DNA from: Desulfobacterales bacterium
GTDB lineage: Bacteria > Desulfobacterota > Desulfobacteria > Desulfobacterales > JAEINQ01
DNA: 64,000 nucleotides
NCBI GenBank assembly: GCA_016342285.1
Contig: JAEINQ010000006.1
Coordinates: 1 to 64,000, forward strand
Direction of reading: 5' to 3'
Shown: piece after piece, positions 26,294 to 33,892 of the stretch
Position numbering within the stretch: the first letter of the stretch is position 1
Layout of the letters: the number at the start of each line of letters is the position of its first letter
Notes under the pieces: generated by a model
Told to the model about the DNA's origin: nothing
Database searches by the model: none
Seen by the model: the letters and a program-made list of their open reading frames with translations, nothing else
Program-made: the position numbers and the translations under genes

Positions 26294-28756
26294 TCAGGAA
26301 AGCGCAAACCCAGTCGTCTTCCTCAGACCGGTCACCGGAACGACCGGTTTTCCGGCATCGTCGGCAGTCACCTGTTCGGGCCAGGAAAAGTCTGGATCCA
26401 GTGCCCTGAAATAGTCCAGGTCGTATGGGAGCAGACGTACCGACAAGGTCTCTTTGTCTCCGACAATGGTCGAGCTCAGACCGAAATCGACCTCGCCCAG
26501 GCAGGTACCGATGATATAGCGGGGCACTTCACGGCCGCTGCCTTCCCGGCGAACGCGGGTGGCGATGTCGATCACATCATAAAGGGCCACCGGATGATCG
26601 GCGTTCCAGGATTCTTGGATCGGCAGTCCGGCCACATAGAGATGGTGGAATTCGATTCCGGCCTGACGGCAGGCGTAGGCCAAGTTGTGAATGTCGTCGT
26701 CGGTGTCGTTGATTTGCCCCAGAAGCGGGGTATTGCAGTAAACGGTGATGCCGTGATTGTTCAACCGGCGCACGAGCCGGGTGTGCTCGGGCCGGATCTC
26801 CTTGGCACAAAGAAACTGGGTTTCGATTTCCAACCGCAACGGGTTGACCAGGGTCAGCTTGTTGAGACTGCCCAGTTTGTCGATAACCGCCGAAGTGAAC
26901 CGCTCCGGCTGGTAGTTAAACAGATGGCTCCGCAGGCGGACAGCGTTGACATGGGGCGCTTTGTGGAGCGCGCTGACGATCCTGTCGATTTGAAACAAAT
27001 TCTCAACCGCATCGGCTTGCGCGGCGATGACCACGTCGGTGATACGTTCGTCGGCGCAAATGGAATCCAGGGCGGCCCCATCGGCTTCAGCATCGATTTC
27101 CACCCGGGTTTCATGCACCCGGCGGATGGTCGAAAATCCGGTGTTAACGATGGACTGCATCTGCCGCTGGTCCTTCAGGACGAGGGGCCGGAAGGAGTCG
27201 GCGCTTTGCCGGTCCGCGCCGGTGTCCGATGCCGTCCGGGGGGGGCGGGCACCGAGAAAGAGGGCATCGTCTCCGATCTTGGCCATGTATTGAATGTCGA
27301 TGGTCCCTTCCGCGTTGACCCGGACGTTGCCCATTTCGACGGCCAGGGGGGCAAACGCCTTGAAGTATTCCGGGGTATAAGGGGTTCGAATCCAGATAAA
27401 ATTGTCGTTTTCCGCAACCGGCTCAACAGCCCACCCACTGGAATGCCAATCCATCTTGCCGATGGGTGTGGCCGTGCAGATGCGCGGAATCACCCGGTCG
27501 GACAGGTGGGCCCGCAGATAACTGCCCACGGCCACCCCTTTTGAAATGGGTGACCAGTAGATGCTGTTTCCATGGATGGGGCTGCAGGGGATATAAATAT
27601 AGTGAAGCTCCGCGCCCGCGCCGCGCAGCAGGCTGAACAGGGTTACCAGTTCGGGGCCGGTGTCATTGCAATCGTTCAAGAAGGGGGTCTGCACATAGAC
27701 CGCAATGCCGTTTTTCACCAGGTCGGTGATGATGGAAAGGCTTTGGGGCGATATTTCATCCGGGTGGATAAAATGGGTGGCCACCTCCATCCGTTTTCCC
27801 CGTTCCTGGAGTTCGAGGTTTTTCCGTTTCAGGTAGGCGAGGTAAGCACCGTCGTCGGCAAGAAACAGATGGGGATAATAGGCGATGGAGCGCGTGGCCA
27901 GGCGTAGGGTCTGCACGTGCGGAACTTCCATGAGTCCGTCGATGGCACGGGCCATGTTCTCGCGGTTCATGAAGGGGTCGCCACCGGTGATGACGATCTC
28001 CTTGATGTTCGGCGACTGGCCCACATGGGCAATGGCCTGGGTAACATCGTCGACGGAGGGGTTGGACTGGTTGCGCGATTCCTTGTGTTTTCGGAAGCAG
28101 AACCGGCAGTAGACCGGACAGCTCATGTTCAGAAGGAAAATCACCCGGTTTTGATACATCTGTTCCAGCAGACCCTGATGGAACTGCCCGATCCAGGTAT
28201 TGGTATGCCCCACCGTGTCGAGTTCCTCGATAAAAGGCAGGTACTGGTAAGCCACGTCCGGAGACACACGCATCTGTCTGATGGTGTGCATGCTCAGCCG
28301 GACCGGATAGGTATCCAGGACCTGCTGCATGGCGTACCGGTCTTCTTGCGGCAACGCTTTGTTGGTCAGCTTTTCGAGCTGATCGGTGGTTTTCACGGAG
28401 ATGAACCGGTTGCCGGGCAGGATGATTTCAAGGACCGCCACGAGCATCCTGTAGGGCATGACCATGTCGTTGACAACGATCTTCCCGGTACCGTCGGCCG
28501 TTCCCAGTTGCCGCAGCAGTTCGGCAAAAAAACCTTGGGGGTCGTCTGGGTATCCGGCCGCATGAAGCAGGCGCGACAGCCTCGTTTGTCCGCTTCCGCG
28601 CCCAATGATCCGGTAAACGGCATTGCCGACAAGGGACGGCTCCCCGAAATGGTCGAGAAATTCCGTCAAGCCGGTCACCAGGGCCCCAAGGGGCACCTGG
28701 CGGCTTTCATCTGAAGTCTCGAAAACAACCCTCAATAAAGAATCCTCGTGCTGCAT
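26294..28756 (-). CDS. KamA-family radical SAM aminomutase with duplicated barrel
   Basis: The N-terminal ~480 residues are a lysine/glutamate 2,3-aminomutase-like radical SAM protein with the cluster motif Cys213-Cys217-Cys220 (CPVYCRFC), VITGGDPFMN and a PLP/substrate region. The remaining part (about 515-800) is a second, weaker copy of the same barrel. ITDVVIAAQADAVENLFQIDRIV matches IKEIVITGGDPFMNRENMARAID, and NHGITVYCNTPLLGQINDT matches KNGIAVYVQTPFLNDCNDT. This copy has no cysteine triad. At 820 residues it is about twice the usual aminomutase length. I start at ATG 28756, behind GGGGGTTCCC. It is divergent from an IclR regulator and upstream of the M23-like gene. The reaction is unknown. 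Confidence 0.88.
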   Translation of the reverse strand: MQHEDSLLRVVFETSDESRQVPLGALVTGLTEFLDHFGEPSLVGNAVYRIIGRGSGQTRLSRLLHAAGYPDDPQGFFAELLRQLGTADGTGKIVVNDMVMPYRMLVAVLEIILPGNRFISVKTTDQLEKLTNKALPQEDRYAMQQVLDTYPVRLSMHTIRQMRVSPDVAYQYLPFIEELDTVGHTNTWIGQFHQGLLEQMYQNRVIFLLNMSCPVYCRFCFRKHKESRNQSNPSVDDVTQAIAHVGQSPNIKEIVITGGDPFMNRENMARAIDGLMEVPHVQTLRLATRSIAYYPHLFLADDGAYLAYLKRKNLELQERGKRMEVATHFIHPDEISPQSLSIITDLVKNGIAVYVQTPFLNDCNDTGPELVTLFSLLRGAGAELHYIYIPCSPIHGNSIYWSPISKGVAVGSYLRAHLSDRVIPRICTATPIGKMDWHSSGWAVEPVAENDNFIWIRTPYTPEYFKAFAPLAVEMGNVRVNAEGTIDIQYMAKIGDDALFLGARPPRTASDTGADRQSADSFRPLVLKDQRQMQSIVNTGFSTIRRVHETRVEIDAEADGAALDSICADERITDVVIAAQADAVENLFQIDRIVSALHKAPHVNAVRLRSHLFNYQPERFTSAVIDKLGSLNKLTLVNPLRLEIETQFLCAKEIRPEHTRLVRRLNNHGITVYCNTPLLGQINDTDDDIHNLAYACRQAGIEFHHLYVAGLPIQESWNADHPVALYDVIDIATRVRREGSGREVPRYIIGTCLGEVDFGLSSTIVGDKETLSVRLLPYDLDYFRALDPDFSWPEQVTADDAGKPVVPVTGLRKTTGFALS

Positions 28757-28821
28757 GGGAACCCCCTCATGAACTGAACGAAAATTATCGATTGACAAAC
28801 AATTAGAATCCTGATTAGTAC

Positions 28822-28853
28822 ACTATTATAGTAATCGCTATTCTATTATAGTA
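28822..28853. promoter_or_regulatory. Tandem operator candidate for the divergent IclR regulator
   Basis: Two copies of CTATTATAGTA lie 20 bases apart (28823-28833 and 28843-28853). The core CTATTATAG is symmetric about its central T. The ~20-base spacing puts them on one face of the helix. They sit between the divergently transcribed KamA-like and IclR genes, as expected for an autoregulatory IclR site. Confidence 0.5.
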
Positions 28854-28883
28854 TGATTTGACACATAGGCGCATCAGGGCGAT

Positions 28884-29672
28884 ATGTCAAAGGGAAAATT
28901 CTATTTTTCAAAATCGCTTGAAAAAGGTCTGAAAATCCTCTCCCTGTTCGATCGGGCAACCCCGTCCCTGACCCAAAGTGAAATCGCCAAGACACTGGAA
29001 CTGAACATGACCTCCACCTACCGCTACATCAATACACTGGTGGAGTTGGGGTATCTGGAAAAAGACCCGAAAACCAAAACGATCCGCCCCTCGCTGCATA
29101 GCCTGCTCTTTTGCACCAACCTCATGCGGGCCACCGACCACCTGCGCCTGATCAAGGGGACGGTCGACCGGATTCACGCCGAACACAACATCAGTATCGA
29201 GGTGGCTTTCATGGTGGAGGACACCATTGTGCGGATTTACCAAAAGGAGGCTGCAGAAACCCTGACATACAGCCTGCCGGATTCTTCCCGGAACAGCCTT
29301 CACAATACCGCCCTGGGCAAGGCCTATCTGTCGAGTCTGCCCGATGATCAACTGCGGGAAAAAGTCCGGGCCATGGTCCTGACAGCCAAAACGGAACAGA
29401 CCATTCAGGATAAAAAGACCCTGATCGCCGATCTGAAGAAAGCCCGGGCCCGGGGTTATGCCATGGCCATGGAGGAATTTTTGCCGGGCCTGATCGCCAT
29501 CGGCGCGCCGCTTGTCGATCCCAACAGCGGCAAGGGGGTCGGAGCGGTCTCCTTTGACTTCTCCATCATCCAGAAAACCGCCGAGGATATCCGGGAAAGG
29601 TACGCGAACATGGTCATGGAGACGGCCGAAACCCTGTCCAAACTGCTTCCGCCGGACCGTCGCAGCCACTAG
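28884..29672 (+). CDS. IclR-family transcriptional regulator
   Basis: The 262-residue protein has the IclR N-terminal winged helix (FDRATPSLTQSEIAKTLELNMTSTYRYINTLVELGYLEKD, about 22-62) and the C-terminal effector domain (NTALGKAYLSSLP, ARGYAMAMEEFLPGLIAIGAPLVD). It is divergent from the KamA-like gene, so it most likely controls that gene and the M23-like gene in response to a small metabolite. The repeats at 28822-28853 are its likely operator. ATG 28884 is the first in-frame start; its ribosome site (AGGGCGAT) is modest. The region 29673-29723 after it includes a run of ten G (29702-29711). Confidence 0.88.
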   Translation: MSKGKFYFSKSLEKGLKILSLFDRATPSLTQSEIAKTLELNMTSTYRYINTLVELGYLEKDPKTKTIRPSLHSLLFCTNLMRATDHLRLIKGTVDRIHAEHNISIEVAFMVEDTIVRIYQKEAAETLTYSLPDSSRNSLHNTALGKAYLSSLPDDQLREKVRAMVLTAKTEQTIQDKKTLIADLKKARARGYAMAMEEFLPGLIAIGAPLVDPNSGKGVGAVSFDFSIIQKTAEDIRERYANMVMETAETLSKLLPPDRRSH

Positions 29673-29723
29673 AACGGTATCAAGGGCGCATCAACACGAA
29701 AGGGGGGGGGGAGAAGGGAACGC

Positions 29724-29822
29724 TTATAGCATTTGTCAGAAATACGTTCCGATACGGGTCAATGGACAGCCCTCACCTTCAAACTCAATGTGAGTCAAAA
29801 TTGAAAGGCTCAAATGCTATAA
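29724..29822. repeat. 99-base element with 12-base terminal inverted repeats
   Basis: TTATAGCATTTG at 29724 and CAAATGCTATAA ending at 29822 are perfect inverted repeats. The interior has a second hairpin (AGCCCTCACCTTCAA against TTGAAAGGCT). It lies between the IclR gene and a family C repeat. Confidence 0.6.
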
Positions 29823-29867
29823 ATATTTTGTTTCGGATTCTTCTGGCGGTATTCAATGGATTGAAAC

Positions 29868-29960
29868 AGGGATTGTCAGCGTCAACCGACCCGACGAGGC
29901 CTTGTCAACGGCCAGCAGGTGGCAGGTGTTCAAACGGAACAGAATTTTGACAATCCCTAT
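29868..29960 (+). repeat. Element with terminal inverted repeats (family C), copy 2
   Basis: It opens AGGGATTGTCAGC and closes TTGACAATCCCT, nearly identical along its length to 15814-15909 (three substitutions and one missing G). It ends 47 bases before the binding-protein start codon. Confidence 0.85.
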
Positions 29961-30007
29961 ATTGGCGAGAACCGATAATGACAACCGTTAAAAAAAGGAG
30001 CCTTGTG

Positions 30008-30775
30008 ATGAAGAAAGCTGCATGTTTTACTCTGGTCGTGTTTTTGATGAGCATCTTCGCTGGTGCGGCCATGGCCGGAGACCTGGCAAACGTCATTAAA
30101 AAGGGCGAAATCAAAATGGCCATGAGCGGCCAGTACCCGCCCTTTAACTTCGTGGACGACAAAAACAACCTGACCGGCTTTGACGTGGAGATCGGCCAGG
30201 CAGTGGGAAAAATTATCGGCATCAAGGCCACCCCGCTGTCCACGGCCTGGGACGGCATCATCGCCGGCCTGATGGCCAACAAGTACGAACTGATCTGCGG
30301 CAGCATGGCCATCACCGCCGAACGGCTCAAGTCCATTGACTTCTCCGCCCCCTATTACCGATCCGGTGCCCAGCTCTTCGTCAAAAAGGGTTCCACCATT
30401 AAGTCGGTCGCCGATCTTAAGGGGAAGAAAGTCGGCGTCACCCTGGGCACGACCTATGAAAAGTGGGTCCGTGAAAATATCGCCGGCGCCGATGTGCGCA
30501 CTTACAAAGGCGTTCCCGACATGATTCTGGAAATCGGCTATGGCCGCATCGACGGCTTTATCACCGACAAGATCGTCGGGGCTCTGGCCATCAAAAAACA
30601 AGGGGCGCCCATTGCTTTGACCGGCGACCTGCTCTATGAAGAGAAGATGGGAATCGCCCTGCGGCAGAACAACCCGGACCTGAAGGCCGCCATCGACGGC
30701 GCGCTGGCCGTCATCAAAAACAACGGGACCTATCATGAAATTTCCATGAAATGGCTGGGAATCGACGTCCGTTAA
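30008..30775 (+). CDS. Amino-acid ABC transporter, periplasmic substrate-binding protein
   Basis: This family 3 solute-binding protein captures polar amino acids in the periplasm for the permease encoded downstream. The 255-residue precursor has a signal peptide of about 23 residues (MKKAACFTLVVFLMSIFAGAAMA). The family signature GFDVEIGQAVGKIIG and the ligand-pocket segment ITAERLKSIDFSAPYYRSGAQLF follow. I start at ATG 30008 (eight bases after AGGAG), not at an upstream ATG. A very stable hairpin follows the stop, then the permease and ATPase genes. The ligand is probably a polar amino acid but cannot be specified. Confidence 0.92.
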   Translation: MKKAACFTLVVFLMSIFAGAAMAGDLANVIKKGEIKMAMSGQYPPFNFVDDKNNLTGFDVEIGQAVGKIIGIKATPLSTAWDGIIAGLMANKYELICGSMAITAERLKSIDFSAPYYRSGAQLFVKKGSTIKSVADLKGKKVGVTLGTTYEKWVRENIAGADVRTYKGVPDMILEIGYGRIDGFITDKIVGALAIKKQGAPIALTGDLLYEEKMGIALRQNNPDLKAAIDGALAVIKNNGTYHEISMKWLGIDVR

Positions 30776-30793
30776 TCCCAGTTGACCGTTACG

Positions 30794-30819
30794 CCCGCGG
30801 CGCCTTCGGGCGCCGCGGG
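30794..30819 (+). promoter_or_regulatory. UUCG-loop intercistronic hairpin
   Basis: CCCGCGGCGCC and GGCGCCGCGGG form a perfect 11-base-pair stem closed by the extra-stable C(UUCG)G loop. No T run follows, so it is more likely to protect the binding-protein mRNA 3' end, or partially attenuate, than to terminate fully. This fits the usual excess of binding protein over permease. Confidence 0.7.
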
Positions 30820-30901
30820 AAATGCGGTCGTTGCACGTCGATGGCAGGTCGTTCCAATCCATTGAGGTCTTTCTTCCGGCCCAAGATTAAGGATGGAGAA
30901 C

Positions 30902-31558
30902 ATGTTAGACTGGAACATTATCATTCACTATTTTCCATTTTTGTTCAAAGGGGCCCTGATCACCCTGGAGATTTCCGTTCTGTCGCTCATCCTCGGGCTG
31001 ATCTGCGGATTGACCGCCGCGTTGTGCAAGCTGGGCAGGAATCCCTTTCTTCGCGGCATTGCCATGTTTTACATCTGGCTCATCCGCTCAACGCCCCTGC
31101 TGGTCCAGCTATTTATCATCTATTTCGGACTTCCCCAGTTGGGTATCGATCTGGGTCCTTATCTTTCCGGTGTGATCGGGCTGGGGCTCAACGTGGGCGC
31201 CTATAACGCCGAAACCATCCGCGGGGGAATCGTTTCCATCTCACTGGGCCAGCAGGAAGCCGCCCGGTCCTTAGGGATGAGCAGCGCCCTGGCCATGAGA
31301 CGCATCATCTTGCCCCAGGCCCTGCGCATCATCATTCCGCCCCTGGGAAACAATTTTATCATTCTCATCAAGGACACCTCCCTGGTCTCCACCATCACCC
31401 TGGTGGAACTGACGCTGACAGCCCAGCGCTTCATCGGCTCCACCTACAAGCCCTTTGAAATGTATCTCATGGCGGCATTCTTGTACGCCGTGCTGACCAC
31501 CACGGCCAGTCTCCTTTTGGGAAGGCTGGAAAAACGCACCAACAGGGGAACTCGCTAA
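30902..31558 (+). CDS. Amino-acid ABC transporter, permease
   Basis: This HisM/GlnP-type inner-membrane permease has about 218 residues and five predicted helices. The EAA loop that contacts the ATPase reads [25 protein letters not shown], and the N-terminal part has the usual [17 protein letters not shown] segment. I prefer ATG 30902, eight bases after AAGGA, over ATG 30893, which directly abuts that site. Two bases separate its stop from the ATPase start, so the two are translationally coupled. A single permease gene implies a homodimer. Confidence 0.92.
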   Translation: MLDWNIIIHYFPFLFKGALITLEISVLSLILGLICGLTAALCKLGRNPFLRGIAMFYIWLIRSTPLLVQLFIIYFGLPQLGIDLGPYLSGVIGLGLNVGAYNAETIRGGIVSISLGQQEAARSLGMSSALAMRRIILPQALRIIIPPLGNNFIILIKDTSLVSTITLVELTLTAQRFIGSTYKPFEMYLMAAFLYAVLTTTASLLLGRLEKRTNRGTR

Positions 31559-31560
31559 CC

Positions 31561-32343
31561 ATGCTACCGGAAAAGAGCCAACAGGAAGCCGGCCCGATGG
31601 TCCGGATCGAAGGCCTTCACAAAAGTTTCGGCGATTTGTCCGTCCTCAAAGGCGTGGACATCGATGTCCCGCACCGGCAGGTTCTGGTGATCATCGGCCC
31701 CAGCGGCTCGGGCAAGAGCACGCTGCTACGTTGCGTCAACCACCTGGAAACGCCCTCGGCCGGAAAAATCTACCTGGAAGGGGAACTGGTCAACGACACC
31801 GCCCAAGGCCCCAAGGCCTTTGAAAAGCACTTGAACCGTATCCGGTGCAAATTGGGAATGGTGTTCCAGCAATTCAACCTCTTTCCCCACATGACGGTCA
31901 TCGAAAATGTCATGGAAGCACCGGTGCACGTGTTGAAGCAGGGCCGGGACCAGGCCCGGCACAAGGCCGAACAGTTGCTGGACAAGGTGGGTCTGATAGA
32001 AAAAACCGATGTCTACCCGGCCATGCTCTCCGGCGGCCAGCAGCAGCGTGTGGCCATTGCCCGGGCCCTGGCCATGGAGCCAAAGGTCATGCTCTTTGAC
32101 GAAGTGACCTCGGCCCTGGACCCCGAATTGGTGGGGGATGTGCTGCGGGTCATGGAAAACCTGGCCAAGGACGGCATGACCATGATGGTGGTGACCCACG
32201 AAATGGGCTTTGCCGAACAGGTGGGCGACCGGGTCATCTTCATGGCCGAAGGGGTGGTGGTGGAAGATTCCGCCCCCAAGGAGATGTTTTCCAATCCCAA
32301 GGAGATGCGGACCCGGCAGTTTTTGTCGGAGATATTGAAGTAA
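31561..32343 (+). CDS. Amino-acid ABC transporter, ATP-binding protein (GlnQ-like)
   Basis: This 260-residue ATPase powers uptake through the neighbouring permease. It has Walker [10 protein letters not shown] (46-54), the Q loop [12 protein letters not shown], the signature LSGGQQQR (156-163), Walker [14 protein letters not shown] and the switch His in [11 protein letters not shown], all typical of the polar amino-acid (PAAT) class. It is the last gene of a three-gene operon. No terminator hairpin is obvious in the 90 bases before the efflux remnants that follow. Confidence 0.94.
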   Translation: MLPEKSQQEAGPMVRIEGLHKSFGDLSVLKGVDIDVPHRQVLVIIGPSGSGKSTLLRCVNHLETPSAGKIYLEGELVNDTAQGPKAFEKHLNRIRCKLGMVFQQFNLFPHMTVIENVMEAPVHVLKQGRDQARHKAEQLLDKVGLIEKTDVYPAMLSGGQQQRVAIARALAMEPKVMLFDEVTSALDPELVGDVLRVMENLAKDGMTMMVVTHEMGFAEQVGDRVIFMAEGVVVEDSAPKEMFSNPKEMRTRQFLSEILK

Positions 32344-32436
32344 ACCTTGCATCCTTCCCGCGGTTTAATAACTGCGGCAATCTCCGGTTACACAGAACCA
32401 CCCCTGCCAACTTCAAAACGTTGCTGCAAGCCGGAT

Positions 32437-32985
32437 TCAGTCCAGGGTGCCAAGGGCCAACCGCTGGGCCAGAAGAGCCACTTCCAGTTCCCGAACCGCC
32501 TGTCCGGACAGACTGTTGACATGAAGCAATGCGGCTTCGGCGTCCAGGACCTCGGCGCTGGTTCCCCGTCCGACCCGGTATTTGAGCTGTTCGATCCGAA
32601 GCACTTTTTCGGCATGGACAGCGGTTTTTCGAATGATCCGGATTTTTGCCCGAGCACTCTGCACATTGGCTCGGGCCACGGTCAATTCCCGTTTCGCGGC
32701 CAGCCGCGCGGCCCGCAGGGCCACTCGGGCTTTTTCAAATTCAGCGCGAGACTGGGCCAGCCCGCTCCTGCGTAAACCGCCGTCGAGCAGGGGCATAGAA
32801 ATTCGAATCCCCCCCGAAACGTCGTTCTTCCAGGGGGTGTCATCAATCTGTCCGGCTCCGGTTTCAGGATTTTGGGCACCGTATAGCCCACCCGCGGCAA
32901 ACCACTCCACCCGAGGTAAAAACGCCCTTTCCATGGCTGTAACTCGCTCCCGGCCGGCCGCGGCCAACGGGATGGACAAATGGTC
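32437..32985 (-). pseudogene. TolC-family outer-membrane efflux protein, C-terminal remnant
   Basis: The frame reads AMERAFLPRVEWFAAGGLYG, then helices rich in Ala/Arg/Glu (LAQSRAEFEKARVALRAARLAAKREL), and ends YRVGRGTSAEVLDAEAALLHVNSLSG and a short tail. That is the C-terminal half of a TolC/OEP protein. The N-terminal half and signal peptide are gone; at about 32985 the sequence passes abruptly into an RND pump fragment. Confidence 0.75.
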
Positions 32986-33350
32986 CGTCCGGTATATCCG
33001 ACGGTAAAGATCACCGGCACCAGCACGGCCACCGTGGTCAGCATGCCGGCGGTGATGGGCATGGCCACCTGGTCGGCACCGGCCACGGCCGCTTTTCGGG
33101 CATCGACATACCCGGTTTCCTCGTGGTGCCGGTGGATGTTCTCCAGAACCACCACCGCGCCGTCCACCACCATGCCCACGGCCACAATCAACCCGGACAG
33201 GGTGACCATGTTCAACGTGTAGGGACTGACCCACAACACAATCAAGGGGGAGAGAAAAGAAAGCGGAATGGCCACACTGACGACGGCGGCGGCCCGCAAA
33301 TCGGCCAGGAAAACAAAAATCAGGACTTGCTGAATAAAAATTCCACATTG
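32986..33350 (-). pseudogene. RND efflux pump inner-membrane fragment
   Basis: The frame reads FIQQVLIFVFLADLRAAAVV, then LSGLIVAVGMVVDGAVVVLENI, and AMPITAGMLTTVAVLVPVIFTVGYTG. These are transmembrane helices 2-4 of an AcrB/CusA-type pump, including the conserved Asp of helix 4. Only about 120 of ~1000 residues are left. A single deletion joining this segment to the TolC remnant explains the arrangement. Beyond 33350 no more homology is seen. Confidence 0.75.
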
Positions 33351-33513
33351 ACCGAGGAAACTTCGTCCCGGAAAACAGATGAAATCCGTTTCAACCCGTG
33401 TCTTTGCGCTGTCGCAAACAAGGAGATTTTTTTAAGCTTTCAGCCGATTTCAGCGAACTGGACAAGGATCACCGTACATCATCGCTGTAACCATCCGATG
33501 CACCGAGGAAAAG

Positions 33514-33550
33514 GATGAGACCCTGCATCCTTACGATACAGGGCCTCATC
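33514..33550. other. Hairpin in gene-free stretch 33351-33610
   Basis: GATGAGACCCTG pairs with CAGGGCCTCATC (one bulge mismatch each side) around a 13-base loop. It has no T run. The rest of this 260-base stretch shows no gene or repeat that I can identify. Confidence 0.45.
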
Positions 33551-33610
33551 GAGGTTCGCGGGAAATGGCGCGTCAACCCGATGACAGCGCCTTTCCACAA
33601 ATTTTATAAA

Positions 33611-33889
33611 GAATCCTGGCCCAGAGGACCAGGCTTTGGTTTACCCCTTGAAGGGGCTGTCCTGTATGATTGAAGTTTGAAGTGCCTAAAATGCCTAATG
33701 TGCCTAAAATTAAGGAATTCTGCCACATTTTAGCTTTAAAAGAGCCGGAGCGAAGCGACTCCACAATTTTAGACATTTCAAACTTTAGCGCATTTTAGGC
33801 GATAGCCGGGCATTTGCCGACGAGTCTATCGGCATAGCCAATAGACTCTGACCATGCCCTGAGGGCATGGATTTCTATGAGGAATTAAA
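33611..33889 (+). repeat. Dispersed IS200-end-like repeat (family B), longest copy
   Basis: It starts AAAGAATCCTGGCCCAGAGGACCAGG with hairpin ACCCCTTGAAGGGGC and carries the CGGAGCGAAGCGACTCCAC core. It ends GGCATAGCCAATAGACTCTG, hairpin CATGCCCTGAGGGCATG, then ATTTCTATGAGGAATTAAA. The last few bases touch the stop codon of hcp, just as the IS200 element touches the hemerythrin stop. Confidence 0.85.
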
Positions 33890-33892
33890 CGT

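Noticed and set aside
26240-27544. 434-residue plus-strand ORF opposite the KamA-like gene
   Set aside because: The minus strand carries the clear radical SAM protein and its second barrel; the plus frame has no family features.
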